A DNA stretch of 64,000 nucleotides from Lewinellaceae bacterium (GTDB lineage Bacteria; Bacteroidota; Bacteroidia; Chitinophagales; Saprospiraceae). Of the stretch, positions 37,229 through 46,167 are shown piece by piece. The notes beneath the pieces were generated by a model. The model saw only the letters and a program-made list of their open reading frames with translations. It was not told where the DNA came from and did not search any database. The position numbers and the translations under genes are program-made. Numbering within the stretch: position 1 is the stretch's first letter; every line of letters starts with the position of its first letter. Location: assembly GCA_020636225.1 (NCBI GenBank), contig JACJYI010000004.1, positions 620,001 through 684,000 of the forward strand, read 5' to 3'.

Positions 37229-38106
37229 GATGTTCACCACTAAGTCACGAAGGGCACTATAGTGGTAGAATGGAAATTCTGCTATAGGGCTTGAGGGTGT
37301 TCTGAGGTGGAAAGAGTCCACTAAGAAATCCAGGATTTCTCTGCGAGCTCTCACTTGGCTGACAAGTAGCAAAATGTTATGCGTTGAAGCAGTGTATCCA
37401 GTTCGTGGAAGACTCTCCTTTGCGATTTGGCGCCCCCGAGTACTCGGGGCGTGAACAGTTGCACGCCCCGAGTACTCGGGGGCGCAGGGGGCGCGGGAAA
37501 ATTTAAGGCCCGGACGCTTGCGGTCCGGATCCAGACAGTATCGTCTGGGCGCAAAGAAATTCTGGAATTAATGACCACTAAGTCACGAAGGGCACTGTAG
37601 CGGTAGAGTCCAAATTCTTCTAGAGAACTTGGAAGCGTTCTGGAGTAGAGAGAGACCACTAAGAAATCCAAAAGTTCTCTGCGAGCTTTCACTTGGCTGA
37701 CAAGTAGTAAAATGCTAAACGTCTATGGCATGCATCCTTCGAGTTGAAAACTCTCCTTTGCGATTTGGCGCCCCCGAGTACTCGGGGCGAGAAATTGATC
37801 ACCACAGAGGTCACAGAGTCACACAGAGTTTTTATGCGCTAGAAATTCTTGGTGCACCTTCGTGATCTTCGTGTCTTCGTGGCAATCAACGATCGCTCCG
37901 ACTCTTCGTCTCCAATGACCACAGAGATCACGGAGTCGCACAGAGTTTATTTTACCACTAAGTCACTAAGGGCACTGGAGAGGTAGAATGGAAATCCTGC
38001 TAGAGGGCTTGAGGGTGTTCAGAAGTGGAGGGAGGCCACTAAGAAATCCCTCATCCCTCATCCCTCATCCCTCATCCCTCATTCCTCATCCCTCATCCAA
38101 ACCCAT
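37229..38106. repeat. Dispersed repeat cluster with palindromes and low-complexity tail
   Basis: Two and a half further copies of the ~360-bp family (units near 37229-37440, 37568-37800 and 37918-38046). Insertions within it include ccccgagtactcgggg (37446, 37470 and 37772 areas) and a gcccggacgcttgcggtccgg...gtctgggc hairpin (~37506-37552). The stretch ends in ccctcatccctcatccctcattcc (38046-38098). No credible gene lies in these 880 bp. Confidence 0.75.
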
Positions 38107-38139
38107 TTTCCCCCTATCTTGGCTGCCGGAGTCTATATC

Positions 38140-39606
38140 ATGTCCATTCGAAAACTTGCCGGCGAAACCCTGATCTACGGTCTGTCCAGTATCCTGGGCC
38201 GCTTCGCCAACTTTCTGCTGGTCCCACTCTATACCTGGATCCTGGTCGATGCCGAGTTCGGGGATATCGCCTACTTCTACGCCCTGATGGGCTTCCTGAA
38301 GGTACTGTACACCCTGCAGCTGGATACCGCCTTCTTCCGGTTCGGCCAAGACAAGGCCCATCGCGCCGGGGCCTATACCGCCATCCTTCGGCCGGTCAGC
38401 GGCTACATCCTCTTCCTCACCGCGGGACTCCTCCTCCTGGCCCCGCTGGCCGCCTCCTGGACCGGCTACCCCACCTATGTGCAGGATTTTCGCATCATCG
38501 CCTTGATCCTCGCCCTGGATGCCTTCACCGAGTTCCCCCTGGCCCGCCTCCGCCTCGAACAGCGTCCCCTGCGCTTTGCGGGCATCCGGATCACCGGCAT
38601 CCTTGTGAATATCCTGTTCAATGTCCTCTTCCTGCTGGTCCTGCCCATGGCCTTCGACCGGGAAGCGGCCCCCTGGCTCTATCCGGAGAGCCGCCTCATC
38701 CTGGTGCTCTGGGCCAACCTCATCGGGTCGGCCGTGACCTTCCTCCTCGTCTCCCGGGATATCCGCTACCTGTTCCAACGCATGGATACCGACCTGTTCC
38801 GCTCCATGTTCCGCTATGCCGCCCCCCTCATCCTGGTGGCCTTTGCCGGGGTGATCAACGAGATGCTCGACCGCCAGTTGCTTCGCTTTCTCCTGCCCGG
38901 GACCGACCAGGAGATCCGGGCCCAGATCGGGATCTACTCGGCCAATTACCGGCTGGCCATGGTCATCTCCCTGTTCACCCAGGCCTTCCGTTACGCCGCT
39001 GAGCCATTCTTCTTTCGCGAATCCGGATCGGCGACCGCCCAGCAGACCTATGCCCGGGTGTCTCGGCTCTTTACCCTGGCAGCCAGCATCGGACTGGTGG
39101 TGATCCTCCTCTTCCAGGACTGGCTGAAATTCCTCATCGGCCGGGCAGGCAGCAGCTACCACGAGGGGCTGCAGGTGCTGCCCATCCTCCTCACTGCCAA
39201 TATCTTGTTGGGCCTCTATTACAATTTTTCTGTCTGGTACAAACTCACCGACAAGACCCGGTCCGGTGCCTGGATCGCCGTTGGTGGCGCCCTGGTCACC
39301 ATCGCCGGCAATGCCCTCTTCATTCCGCAATACGGCTATGTGGCCTCGGCCTGGACCACCCTGGTCTGTTATGCCCTGATGGTCATCGTGAGCTATACCT
39401 GGGGCCAGCGGCACTATCCTGTACCCTATCCACTGGGTCGCATGGCCCTGTTCATCGGGTCTGCCCTGGTGGTGGCCGGATTATCCCGGTACACCCTGTC
39501 CGATCTGCCGGAGGTGCCGCGCATGATCGCGTACATCGGGATCACCCTGCTGTTCATTGCCGGCTGGGGCCGACCGGAGTGGCGGCAAATGAAGGTATCC
39601 GGCTGA
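38140..39606 (+). CDS. Polysaccharide flippase (Wzx/MATE-like)
   Basis: 488 residues from ATG 38140 (MSIRKLAGETLIYGLSSILG); an upstream ATG at 38119 adds seven residues. The protein has 12-14 hydrophobic helices spread over its whole length. Its N-terminal 'GET..YG....LGR..NFLLVPLYT' signature belongs to the polysaccharide biosynthesis/oligosaccharide flippase family (MOP superfamily). It should move lipid-linked sugar units across the inner membrane. A GT4 glycosyltransferase lies 240 bp on, on the opposite strand, supporting an envelope-glycan theme. The lone gene does not show which polymer. Confidence 0.9.
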   Translation: MSIRKLAGETLIYGLSSILGRFANFLLVPLYTWILVDAEFGDIAYFYALMGFLKVLYTLQLDTAFFRFGQDKAHRAGAYTAILRPVSGYILFLTAGLLLLAPLAASWTGYPTYVQDFRIIALILALDAFTEFPLARLRLEQRPLRFAGIRITGILVNILFNVLFLLVLPMAFDREAAPWLYPESRLILVLWANLIGSAVTFLLVSRDIRYLFQRMDTDLFRSMFRYAAPLILVAFAGVINEMLDRQLLRFLLPGTDQEIRAQIGIYSANYRLAMVISLFTQAFRYAAEPFFFRESGSATAQQTYARVSRLFTLAASIGLVVILLFQDWLKFLIGRAGSSYHEGLQVLPILLTANILLGLYYNFSVWYKLTDKTRSGAWIAVGGALVTIAGNALFIPQYGYVASAWTTLVCYALMVIVSYTWGQRHYPVPYPLGRMALFIGSALVVAGLSRYTLSDLPEVPRMIAYIGITLLFIAGWGRPEWRQMKVSG

Positions 39607-39628
39607 GTTCAGGCAAAGGGGTTCCCGA

Positions 39629-39793
39629 TCAATATGTGTAGGTCTTCAGCCATCCGATGATCTCGTGGCGCTTCATGATCATCCACAATACCGCCCAGAT
39701 ACTGCCGAAGATCAGGACCAGGTTGACATTCCGCCGGGTACGGTTCCATTTCTCCCGTCGGCTGACATATCGATATCGTGAGGATTTACCCAT
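39629..39793 (-). CDS. Small single-pass membrane protein
   Basis: 54 residues from the ATG at 39793 (MGKSSRYRYVSRREK). The frame is open further upstream, but that part overlaps GC-rich text before the glycosyltransferase end and is unlikely to be translated. A very basic N-terminus (Arg/Lys-rich, ~27 residues) is followed by one transmembrane helix, NLVLIFGSIWAVLWMIM, and a short tail. The positive-inside rule puts the N-terminus in the cytoplasm. It lies 50 bp after the glycosyltransferase stop on the same strand and may be co-transcribed. Similar tiny basic membrane proteins occur across Bacteroidota. Function unknown. Confidence 0.65.
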   Translation of the reverse strand: MGKSSRYRYVSRREKWNRTRRNVNLVLIFGSIWAVLWMIMKRHEIIGWLKTYTY

Positions 39794-39843
39794 AATGCGT
39801 GTTCTGTGTTCGAGTGGGCGCAAAGATAACCGCCTGGCGCTGG

Positions 39844-40965
39844 TCAGCAGTTGCCCAGCTCTTCCAGCAAAGACCATACCTCACGTGCAGCCCGATCCCA
39901 GTCAAAGCGCTGTTTGCGCTCCCGGCCCCGCTCGATCAGCTGGTCTCGCAAGCCGGGTTCCGACACCAGTCGGCTCATGGCCGTGGCGATGGATTCTTCC
40001 GACCCGGGATCGACCAGTAAGGCCGCCTCGCCGGCGACCTCCGCCATGGACGAGCGATCGGAGGTGATCACGGCGGTCTCACAGCCCATGGCCTCCACGA
40101 TGGGAATGCCAAACCCCTCGAACAGGGACACATAGACCAGGGCCTCCGCGCCACTGTAGAACGCCGGCAGGTCGTCCCCCTGGTAGCCCACCTGGATGAT
40201 CTCTTCCCGACAGGAGGAACCCTGGATGGCCGCCCGGGTATCCTCGGCCATCCAGGCCATCCGGCCCAGGAGCACCAGCTTGTGAGGCGCCCCGGTGGCT
40301 TCCTTGAACCGCGTATACGCCCGGACCAGTCGGGTCACATTCTTCCGGGGGTGGATCGCCCCGACGTACAGGAAGTAGGGATCCCCTCCGGTGAACTGGT
40401 CCCGGATCCGCTGGCCTTCTTCGGGACCTTGTGGAGCAAAACGTGGGTTGGCGCCATTGTAGCTCACCATGACCTTCCCCGTATCCACTCCACTGTCGAT
40501 CACATCCAGTCGTGTCGCTTCACTGACCGTGACGATGCGATCGGCCCGTTGCATGAACCGGGGCATGTAGGTGCGGTAATACCAGCTGGCCATGCCGCCG
40601 ACCTGGTCGGGAAAATGCTTGTAGGCCAGGTCGTGGATGGTGAGCAGGGTCGGTACCCGGGTGCGCAGGCTGAGGAACCCGTCCGGCGAAAAGAACACAT
40701 CGGCCCGGAAACGCCGTAGCGCCCGGGGAATGGCCCAGTCAAACCAGACCATGAACAGGAAGGGATGCCGCGCCGGCGGAAAGAGGACGACCGGTCGGAC
40801 ATTCTCCCCGAAGACAAAGTCCGGATCGTAGTCGCGGTCGAACAGGAAGATGAACTCATGCTCCGGATGATCGGTCACCATCCGGCGCAGCACCTCATAA
40901 GTGTACCACCCGATCCCTTCGAGCTTATTGGGCAGGAGCATCCTGGTGTTGACGGCAATGCGCAT
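39844..40965 (-). CDS. Family 4 glycosyltransferase
   Basis: 373 residues from ATG 40965 (MRIAVNTRMLLPNKLEGIGWY). The frame stays open upstream through the opposite strand of nadB, but that part is only a shadow. GT-B fold: the N-terminal Gly-rich acceptor region GIGWYTYEVLRR, then the C-terminal donor domain with VGAIHPRKNVTRLV, and the GT4 E-x7-E region SLFEGFGIPIVEAMG, followed by SSMAEVAGEAALLVDP. It transfers a sugar from a nucleotide donor in cell-surface glycan synthesis. It is divergent from nadB with only 42 bp between starts, so the two promoters must overlap. Confidence 0.93.
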   Translation of the reverse strand: MRIAVNTRMLLPNKLEGIGWYTYEVLRRMVTDHPEHEFIFLFDRDYDPDFVFGENVRPVVLFPPARHPFLFMVWFDWAIPRALRRFRADVFFSPDGFLSLRTRVPTLLTIHDLAYKHFPDQVGGMASWYYRTYMPRFMQRADRIVTVSEATRLDVIDSGVDTGKVMVSYNGANPRFAPQGPEEGQRIRDQFTGGDPYFLYVGAIHPRKNVTRLVRAYTRFKEATGAPHKLVLLGRMAWMAEDTRAAIQGSSCREEIIQVGYQGDDLPAFYSGAEALVYVSLFEGFGIPIVEAMGCETAVITSDRSSMAEVAGEAALLVDPGSEESIATAMSRLVSEPGLRDQLIERGRERKQRFDWDRAAREVWSLLEELGNC

Positions 40966-41007
40966 CGGTATGGTGGTGTTTTCTACCTTCGTCAAAAGTA
41001 CCCAGCC

Positions 41008-42609
41008 TTGATCAAATCCGACCTTCTGGTGATCGGTTCCGGGGTGGCCGGCCTGACCCTGGCCACCAAAATGGCCCGCCAGCGTCCCGACCTGGCCATC
41101 ACCGTCCTCTCCAAAACCGTTGACGATGAGAGCAATACCCGCTATGCCCAGGGCGGGGTCGCCGCGGTGTGGAACCTGGAAAAAGATTCCTTCGACAAGC
41201 ATATTGCCGATACCCTGGATGCCGGGGACGGCCTCTGCAACCTTGATGCTGTCAAGGCCGTCGTGTACGAAGGCCCGGATCGGGTACGGGAGATCATCGA
41301 ATGGGGCACTCGCTTCGACCAGCACGGCCAGGAAGGCTACGACCTGGGCCGGGAGGGTGGCCATACAGAGAATCGCATCCTCCACTACAAGGATCTCACC
41401 GGCTGGGAGATCCAACGCGCCTTGCTGGAAGAAGCCGGCCGCCATCCCAACATCACCGTTCTGGAGCATTACTTCGCCATCGACCTGATCACCCAGCACC
41501 ACCTGGGCTACAATGTCACCCGGGTCACCCCGGGGATCACCTGTTACGGGGCCTATGCCCTGAACAAGAAGACGGGTAGCATCGAGACCCTCCTGGCCCG
41601 ATCCACCGTGTTGGCCGCCGGCGGCGCCGGACAGATCTACCGCCAGACCACCAACCCTGTCATTGCCACCGGTGATGGCATCGCCATGGTCTACCGGGCC
41701 AAGGGCCGCATCCGCGACATGGAATTTGTCCAATTTCACCCCACCAGCCTCTACAGTCCGGTGGCCGAGAATCCCTCCTTCCTCATCTCCGAGGCTGTGC
41801 GTGGGTACGGGGGCATCCTCCGCACCCGAGACGGGAAGGAGTTCATGCAGCGCTATGACGACCGCCTCTCCCTGGCCCCCCGGGATATCGTGGCCCGGGC
41901 CATCGACAACGAGATGAAGATCCGCGGGGATGAATACGTCTATCTCGACTGCTGCCACCTGGAGGAAACCGGGTTCCGGGAGCACTTCCCGACCATCTAC
42001 GACAAGTGCCGAAGCGTGGGGATCGATCCGATGAAGGACTTCATTCCCGTGGTACCGGCCTGTCACTACATGTGTGGCGGGGTGATGACCGACCTGCAGG
42101 GCCGCTCCTCCATTGACCGGTTGTATGCCATCGGCGAATGCACCTCCACCGGCCTGCACGGGGCCAACCGACTGGCCAGCAATTCCCTCCTGGAGGCCCT
42201 GGTCTTTGCCCACCGTACCGCCGAGGATCTGCTCCCCCGCATCGACGACCTGGATGTTCGCACCGATGTACCCGACTGGAATGCCGAAGGCACCACCGAC
42301 CCCAAGGAGATGGTCCTCATTACCCAGAGCACCAAGGAGCTGAAGGAAGTGATGACCAATTATGTCGGCATCGTCCGCTCGAACGTCCGTCTCAAACGGG
42401 CCATGGACCGCCTCTACCTCCTGTACAAAGAAACGGAGGACCTTTATCACCAGACCACCATCTCTCCCCAGCTCTGCGAATTGCGCAACCTGATCACCAT
42501 CGCCTACCTGGTCACCCGGTCGGCCGCCATGCGCAAGGAGAGTCGGGGCCTGCACTACACCACCGACTATCCCGACAAGATGGACCACGTCGAGGAGACG
42601 TATATGTAG
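41008..42609 (+). CDS. nadB: L-aspartate oxidase
   Basis: I place the start at TTG 41008 (LIKSDLLVIGSGVAGL), giving 533 residues, the usual NadB length. No ATG or GTG is available in frame near the conserved N-terminus, and longer versions run through the divergent glycosyltransferase. FAD dinucleotide-binding motif GSGVAGLTLA at residues ~10-20; the active-site region includes HTENRILHYKDLTGWEIQ and HPTSLY; late FAD contact is IGECTSTGLHGANRLASNSLLEA. NadB oxidises L-aspartate to iminoaspartate, the first step of NAD synthesis. No nadA or nadC is adjacent. The C-terminal helical domain is complete. Confidence 0.95.
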   Translation: MIKSDLLVIGSGVAGLTLATKMARQRPDLAITVLSKTVDDESNTRYAQGGVAAVWNLEKDSFDKHIADTLDAGDGLCNLDAVKAVVYEGPDRVREIIEWGTRFDQHGQEGYDLGREGGHTENRILHYKDLTGWEIQRALLEEAGRHPNITVLEHYFAIDLITQHHLGYNVTRVTPGITCYGAYALNKKTGSIETLLARSTVLAAGGAGQIYRQTTNPVIATGDGIAMVYRAKGRIRDMEFVQFHPTSLYSPVAENPSFLISEAVRGYGGILRTRDGKEFMQRYDDRLSLAPRDIVARAIDNEMKIRGDEYVYLDCCHLEETGFREHFPTIYDKCRSVGIDPMKDFIPVVPACHYMCGGVMTDLQGRSSIDRLYAIGECTSTGLHGANRLASNSLLEALVFAHRTAEDLLPRIDDLDVRTDVPDWNAEGTTDPKEMVLITQSTKELKEVMTNYVGIVRSNVRLKRAMDRLYLLYKETEDLYHQTTISPQLCELRNLITIAYLVTRSAAMRKESRGLHYTTDYPDKMDHVEETYM

Positions 42610-42882
42610 TGTTCTAGCCTGTCCGCCGTAGGCGGGGTTCCTCGTTCCTGGGTTCCTGGTTGGTCTTCGCGGCTGGCACGGAGTTTCTTGTGGTGGGCAG
42701 GACGTCTGCCGGTTACACTGTTCAATGTTCAAGGTGTGGCGCTGGCGCGCCAACCTGTTCAAGGTTCAATGGCCCCCGGGTACTCGGGGTTGAACCTTGA
42801 ACCGGATGACCACCAGGTCATCCTTGAACCTTGAACGGCCTTGCCGTTCGCCTGATGCCCAAACAACAAACGATTTCACACC
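42610..42882. repeat. Gene-free tract with 'ttcaaggttc/gaaccttgaac' inverted words
   Basis: Contains alternating gttcaaggttcaa and ttgaaccttgaac blocks, the pairs ctggcgcgccaac and gatgaccaccaggtcat, and the near-palindrome cccccgggtactcgggg (~42775). Pieces of the same text (cttgaaccttgaacc) reappear at ~43930. These can fold into several hairpins and may serve as bidirectional terminators for nadB and the opposite gene. No gene is seen. Confidence 0.5.
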
Positions 42883-43800
42883 TTACTCGATCACTACCTT
42901 CTCGACACTCAGCACCTGACCGGCCGGATCGGTCAACTGGAGGAAATAGATCCCTGACGAAAGAGAGGAAACCGGGATATCCATCGTTTGACTGGACAAT
43001 ACGAACGGCATGGAAAGCTGGACAACCCCGTCGGACCCCAGGATATTCACCCGGATCTCGGACCAGTGCGGTAGGGGAGCATCCACACGCAGGTGGATCA
43101 CCGAACGGGCCGGGTTGGGGGAAATGGACACGGATCCTAACAGCGGAAAATGGATAGCGGAAGGATTGGAGTAATCGCAATCCAGAACGAACAAGACATG
43201 TTTCCACAGCAGGTCTTCGTCTTCATAGCAGCGGACAAAGGGGGGAATATGATCGGCTGTTTGGTAGGCAAATGCTTCTTCATTCACAATTGTCCCATAT
43301 TCACCAATCTTCTCTGTAAAGAAGTACTGCCAACAATAGCATGCCTGGCCATCGAAATCATTGCCTACCGTTGAAAAACGTTTAAGTAAAAAACCATCCA
43401 CTTCAATCGTATCGATCTCTTCAACAATAAAAGATTGGAAGCGATTAATCGTGTCATAATGAAAGAGATCAAAAACAGCGGTGTCTCCCACTTCCAGTCC
43501 AAAATCATATTGCAACCGGATGGTATCCTGCCACCAGACATACACTTTATACCCGTTCTGGATCATGATGTGATCTCCTACCTTACGGCCATTATAACCA
43601 CCGACGATAGTATCACCAGTACTTTCCACTGTATAATACTTTTGCCATTTATCATACGTCGGACTGGTGTAACTAAGTGCGTTGATATACCAGGTTGCAC
43701 CAACTGGTGCCCATTCGTATTGAGCATCGGCCGGATTTGCCCATAGCATCAAGACCTGGGTCAGGAGGAACAGACTCACGAATTTCTTCAGGATTTTCAT
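42883..43800 (-). CDS. Secreted protein with type IX secretion C-terminal sorting domain
   Basis: 305 residues from ATG 43800 (MKILKKFVSLFLLTQ...ADAQ), with a clear signal peptide ending near residue 27. The central ~190 residues are rich in Tyr, Trp and Asp (WYINALSY, VGDHIMIQNGYKVYVWWQD) and include a Cys pair (ACYCWQ). I cannot name this domain. The last ~80 residues are a type A sorting domain: SVSISPNPARS, then VNILGSDGVV, and LSSGIYFLQLTD...VEKVVIE. Such proteins cross the outer membrane by the type IX system and are released or anchored to the cell surface. Monocistronic. Confidence 0.88.
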   Translation of the reverse strand: MKILKKFVSLFLLTQVLMLWANPADAQYEWAPVGATWYINALSYTSPTYDKWQKYYTVESTGDTIVGGYNGRKVGDHIMIQNGYKVYVWWQDTIRLQYDFGLEVGDTAVFDLFHYDTINRFQSFIVEEIDTIEVDGFLLKRFSTVGNDFDGQACYCWQYFFTEKIGEYGTIVNEEAFAYQTADHIPPFVRCYEDEDLLWKHVLFVLDCDYSNPSAIHFPLLGSVSISPNPARSVIHLRVDAPLPHWSEIRVNILGSDGVVQLSMPFVLSSQTMDIPVSSLSSGIYFLQLTDPAGQVLSVEKVVIE

Positions 43801-43951
43801 GTCACGAGGTGGATGATCGTTCAAAATACACCATTCGCAATCATGCTGCTACCGAATGGATGTTTTTGACCAGGTCCCGACCATTTGGCACACATTCCAC
43901 TTGAAACAGGCAGGTGCTGCCGCGCCATGCCTTGAACCTTGAACCAGAAAG

Positions 43952-43983
43952 AAAAACCCCCGACCATCTCGCGACAGCCGGGG
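43952..43983 (-). terminator. Intrinsic terminator with GCGA tetraloop after the glucosaminidase gene
   Basis: On the minus strand ccccggctgtc-gcga-gatggtcgggg folds into a stem with G-U wobbles and a GNRA loop, followed by five T. It lies 28 bp after the glucosaminidase stop. The 14-base core ctgtcgcgagatgg is identical to the clpB terminator core. Confidence 0.85.
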
Positions 43984-44010
43984 ATCACATTCGATTCGGT
44001 AGGGTTGTTT

Positions 44011-44820
44011 TTATTGGGGGGATGTCGTCACCTCGAAGCCGAGGAATCCTTCCTCATCCACGGAGGCCGTTTCCCGGGCGGCGCCCTGTTCGATCACCCC
44101 GGTGATCATGGCCTGGCGGTGATTGGCCCGCAACCAGCCTGCCTTGTAGAACCTGGGCAGGCGAACAGCCTTGTGTTCATGGTTCGATACCAGGTCGCCT
44201 TCCGTTTCCCGGCGATGGGTATCGATGTATTTCTGTGTCTCGTAATAGTCCAGGCAGGAGGCGATCTGGTCCTCCGGCACGCGGTCGAAGGCATCCAGGG
44301 CATACCGGTCGATCAGGGAGGACAGCAGGTTGGCATATTGCGGATTGGTGGCATAGCCGCAGGTCTGCAGGCCCTTCGCCCAGCCGGTATAATCGTTGGG
44401 GTCCAGGGTGAACAGGCTGGCATAGCGCACATTGTTCACCAGGAAATCACTGTGGTCCCGATAGGATACCGCCGCGGATTCGTAGGCCCGGAAGCAGGAG
44501 GCGATCAGCTCATTGGCCTCGTTGTAGTCGTCGTCCAATACCATCAGGGTGTCGCCCATCCAGTAGTCCTTGCACTTGATGCCGAAATGATTGTTGCCCT
44601 CCACGGACAGGCGGCTGTTGCCGCAACCGGATTCCAGCAGGCCCTGAGCCAGGGTGATGCTGGCCGGGATGCCGGCATAGTACATCTCCTGGATGGCCAG
44701 GGGGGCAAATTCCCGGATATATTGATCGGCAGTACACTTCACCGGTGCCGGTGATGCATCCTGGCTGTACAGGGTGGTCCACCCCAGAAAAAGGAAACAG
44801 GAAAGAAAGAAACGTTCCAT
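44011..44820 (-). CDS. Secreted glucosaminidase (GH73-type peptidoglycan hydrolase)
   Basis: 269 residues from ATG 44820 (MERFFLSCFLFLGWTTLYSQ), a signal peptide with a Bacteroidota-typical SQD end. The upstream open frame is low-complexity repeat. The glucosaminidase core is shown by EMYYAGIPASITLAQGLLESG, with catalytic Glu in LLESGCGNS, then NNHFGIKC and YRDHSDFLVNN...YTGWAKGLQTCGYATNPQYA, the LytD/FlgJ-like fold. It cuts the glycan strand of peptidoglycan. The C-terminal ~70 residues lack a LysM and look basic and disordered. It probably acts in the periplasm in wall turnover. Confidence 0.93.
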   Translation of the reverse strand: MERFFLSCFLFLGWTTLYSQDASPAPVKCTADQYIREFAPLAIQEMYYAGIPASITLAQGLLESGCGNSRLSVEGNNHFGIKCKDYWMGDTLMVLDDDYNEANELIASCFRAYESAAVSYRDHSDFLVNNVRYASLFTLDPNDYTGWAKGLQTCGYATNPQYANLLSSLIDRYALDAFDRVPEDQIASCLDYYETQKYIDTHRRETEGDLVSNHEHKAVRLPRFYKAGWLRANHRQAMITGVIEQGAARETASVDEEGFLGFEVTTSPQ

Positions 44821-44879
44821 CGGAAAGGCAATTATCGAATGTGATAAATACCTATACGTTAGGGACTGATCCTTGTTGC

Positions 44880-45067
44880 AGGAGATATGAAATTTTCTTT
44901 CAATCAAGGACGGCCCCAGTGCTTCTGGAAGGATCCACTCCGTATTCCTCGCCATCCCGAAATAACCCCTTGGCGCCTTGGCGTCTTCGCGTTTCCTCTC
45001 ATCCTCATCCTCATCCCTCATCCCTCATCCCTCATTCCTCACCCCTTCACCCCTTCGCCCCTTCGCA
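44880..45067. repeat. Low-complexity tract
   Basis: Upstream of the glucosaminidase start: ccttggcgccttggcgtcttcgcg is followed by tcatcctcatcctcatccctcatccctcattcctcacc and ccttcaccccttcgccccttcgc. This is where the uninterrupted phrase gcgtcttcgcgtttcctc occurs, the reconstructed empty target of the group II intron. No gene. Confidence 0.6.
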
Positions 45068-45593
45068 TCATTTTGATTGTCATCTATGGTTATGAATTAA
45101 AATTGATGGGTTGGTTTTCCACTCAATGGATTTCATGAAAATTCTTTGGCTGTACATGTTGATTTTGGCCCGCCTCTCGCCGGCGGGGCGCCTACTTTTT
45201 GTCTTGGCAAAAAGTAGGCAAAAACCGCTGTCGCCAAAATGGGCCTTGTCTTAAAGCTTAAGGATTCCCTTATCTCGTCCTGTGAATGATAGTCGTTTAC
45301 ATCATGACCCGGCCGCTCGAATTTGATCGGTGGTTCGTTTCGTGCTTTGCATTCGATCATCCCGTTATTAGACAACATTCGAATCCAGGTGTCCGACCAA
45401 ATAATGCGGCTGTTTTCACTTCAATGGTCATCAATATGTTCTAATGTTTCTTTCTTGCTTACCATACGGGTCCTGATGTCACTGAGGCCCTTCTTTGGCG
45501 ACGTCACCCTAAACGAATAAACCCATAAACGAATAACCCCCCTTCGCGCCTTGGCGTCTTCGCGTTTCCCCTCATCCCTTCGCCCCTTCGCGT
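45068..45593. repeat. Triplicated ~0.55-kb repeat, unit 1
   Basis: Unit landmarks in order: attttgattgt, ggttttccactcaatgg, cctactttttgtcttggcaaaaagtaggc (a hairpin), gtcgccaaaatgggccttgtc, cttatctcgtcctg, catgacccggccgctcgaat, gtgtccgaccaaataatgcgg, accatacgggtcctgat, ttggcgacgtc. Units 2 and 3 repeat them in the same order. Minus-strand frames share the translated words ECKARNEPPIKFERPGHD, but stops and frame differences make coding unlikely. Confidence 0.8.
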
Positions 45594-46167
45594 CAATTTG
45601 GATTGTAATCTATGGTTAGGAATTAAAATTCAGGGGATGGTTTTCCACTCAATGGCTTTCATGAAAATTCTATGGCAGAAGTCTTTCATTTCTGGCCCCG
45701 CCTCATCGCCGTCCCGCTATTTAGCGGGATAGGCACTTTTGGCGCCCCAAAAGCCTGCCTGACCGGCAGGCAGGTGCCCAAAAGCGCTCGTCGCCAAAAT
45801 GGGCCTTGTCTTTTTGCTTGAAGTTTCCCTTATCTCGTCCTGTGAATGGTAGTCGTTTATATCATGACCCGGCCGCTCGAATTTGATCGGTGGTTCGTTT
45901 CGTACTTTGCATTCGATCCTCCCGTTATTGGATAACAGTTGAATCCAGGTGTCCGACCAAATAATGCGGCTGTTTCCACGTATGATTGCCATTTATTTCT
46001 TTTAGTGTTGCTTTCACGCCTACCATACGGGTCATGATGTATCTGGGAGGCCCTGGTTGGCGACGTATTCTTCGAAATCACTCAATAACGAAATCTTGAC
46101 TGTCGATAGGCAGTAACCCCAAAACGCGAACTCCAAATATCCAACACCGCTTTGGTAAGCTTAGGGC
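45594..46167. repeat. Triplicated ~0.55-kb repeat, unit 2
   Basis: Same landmarks as unit 1. In place of the gtaggc hairpin it has gcctgcctgaccggcaggcagg, another common Bacteroidota palindrome, and a tagcgggataggc word. Its best minus-strand frame (45717-45992, 91 codons) spells a variant of the shared peptide. Confidence 0.8.

Noticed and set aside
36392..37692. Minus-strand frames (85, 140 and 113 codons) sharing words such as RARREILDFLV and YSALRDLVV
   Set aside because: They are translations of the dispersed ~360-bp repeat with shifting starts and stops; no independent coding evidence.
27189..38046. Possible CRISPR array or satellite in the repeat-rich region
   Set aside because: Units are hundreds of bases long, irregularly spaced, and have no short identical repeats with unique spacers; no cas genes.
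38086..39414. Minus-strand open frame of 442 codons opposite the flippase gene
   Set aside because: Antisense of a multi-helix membrane protein; composition rich in Gly/Glu/Gln with no family features.
40966..42762. Upstream part of a 972-codon minus-strand frame continuing the glycosyltransferase
   Set aside because: This part lies opposite nadB and has antisense composition; the glycosyltransferase fold begins at the ATG at 40965.
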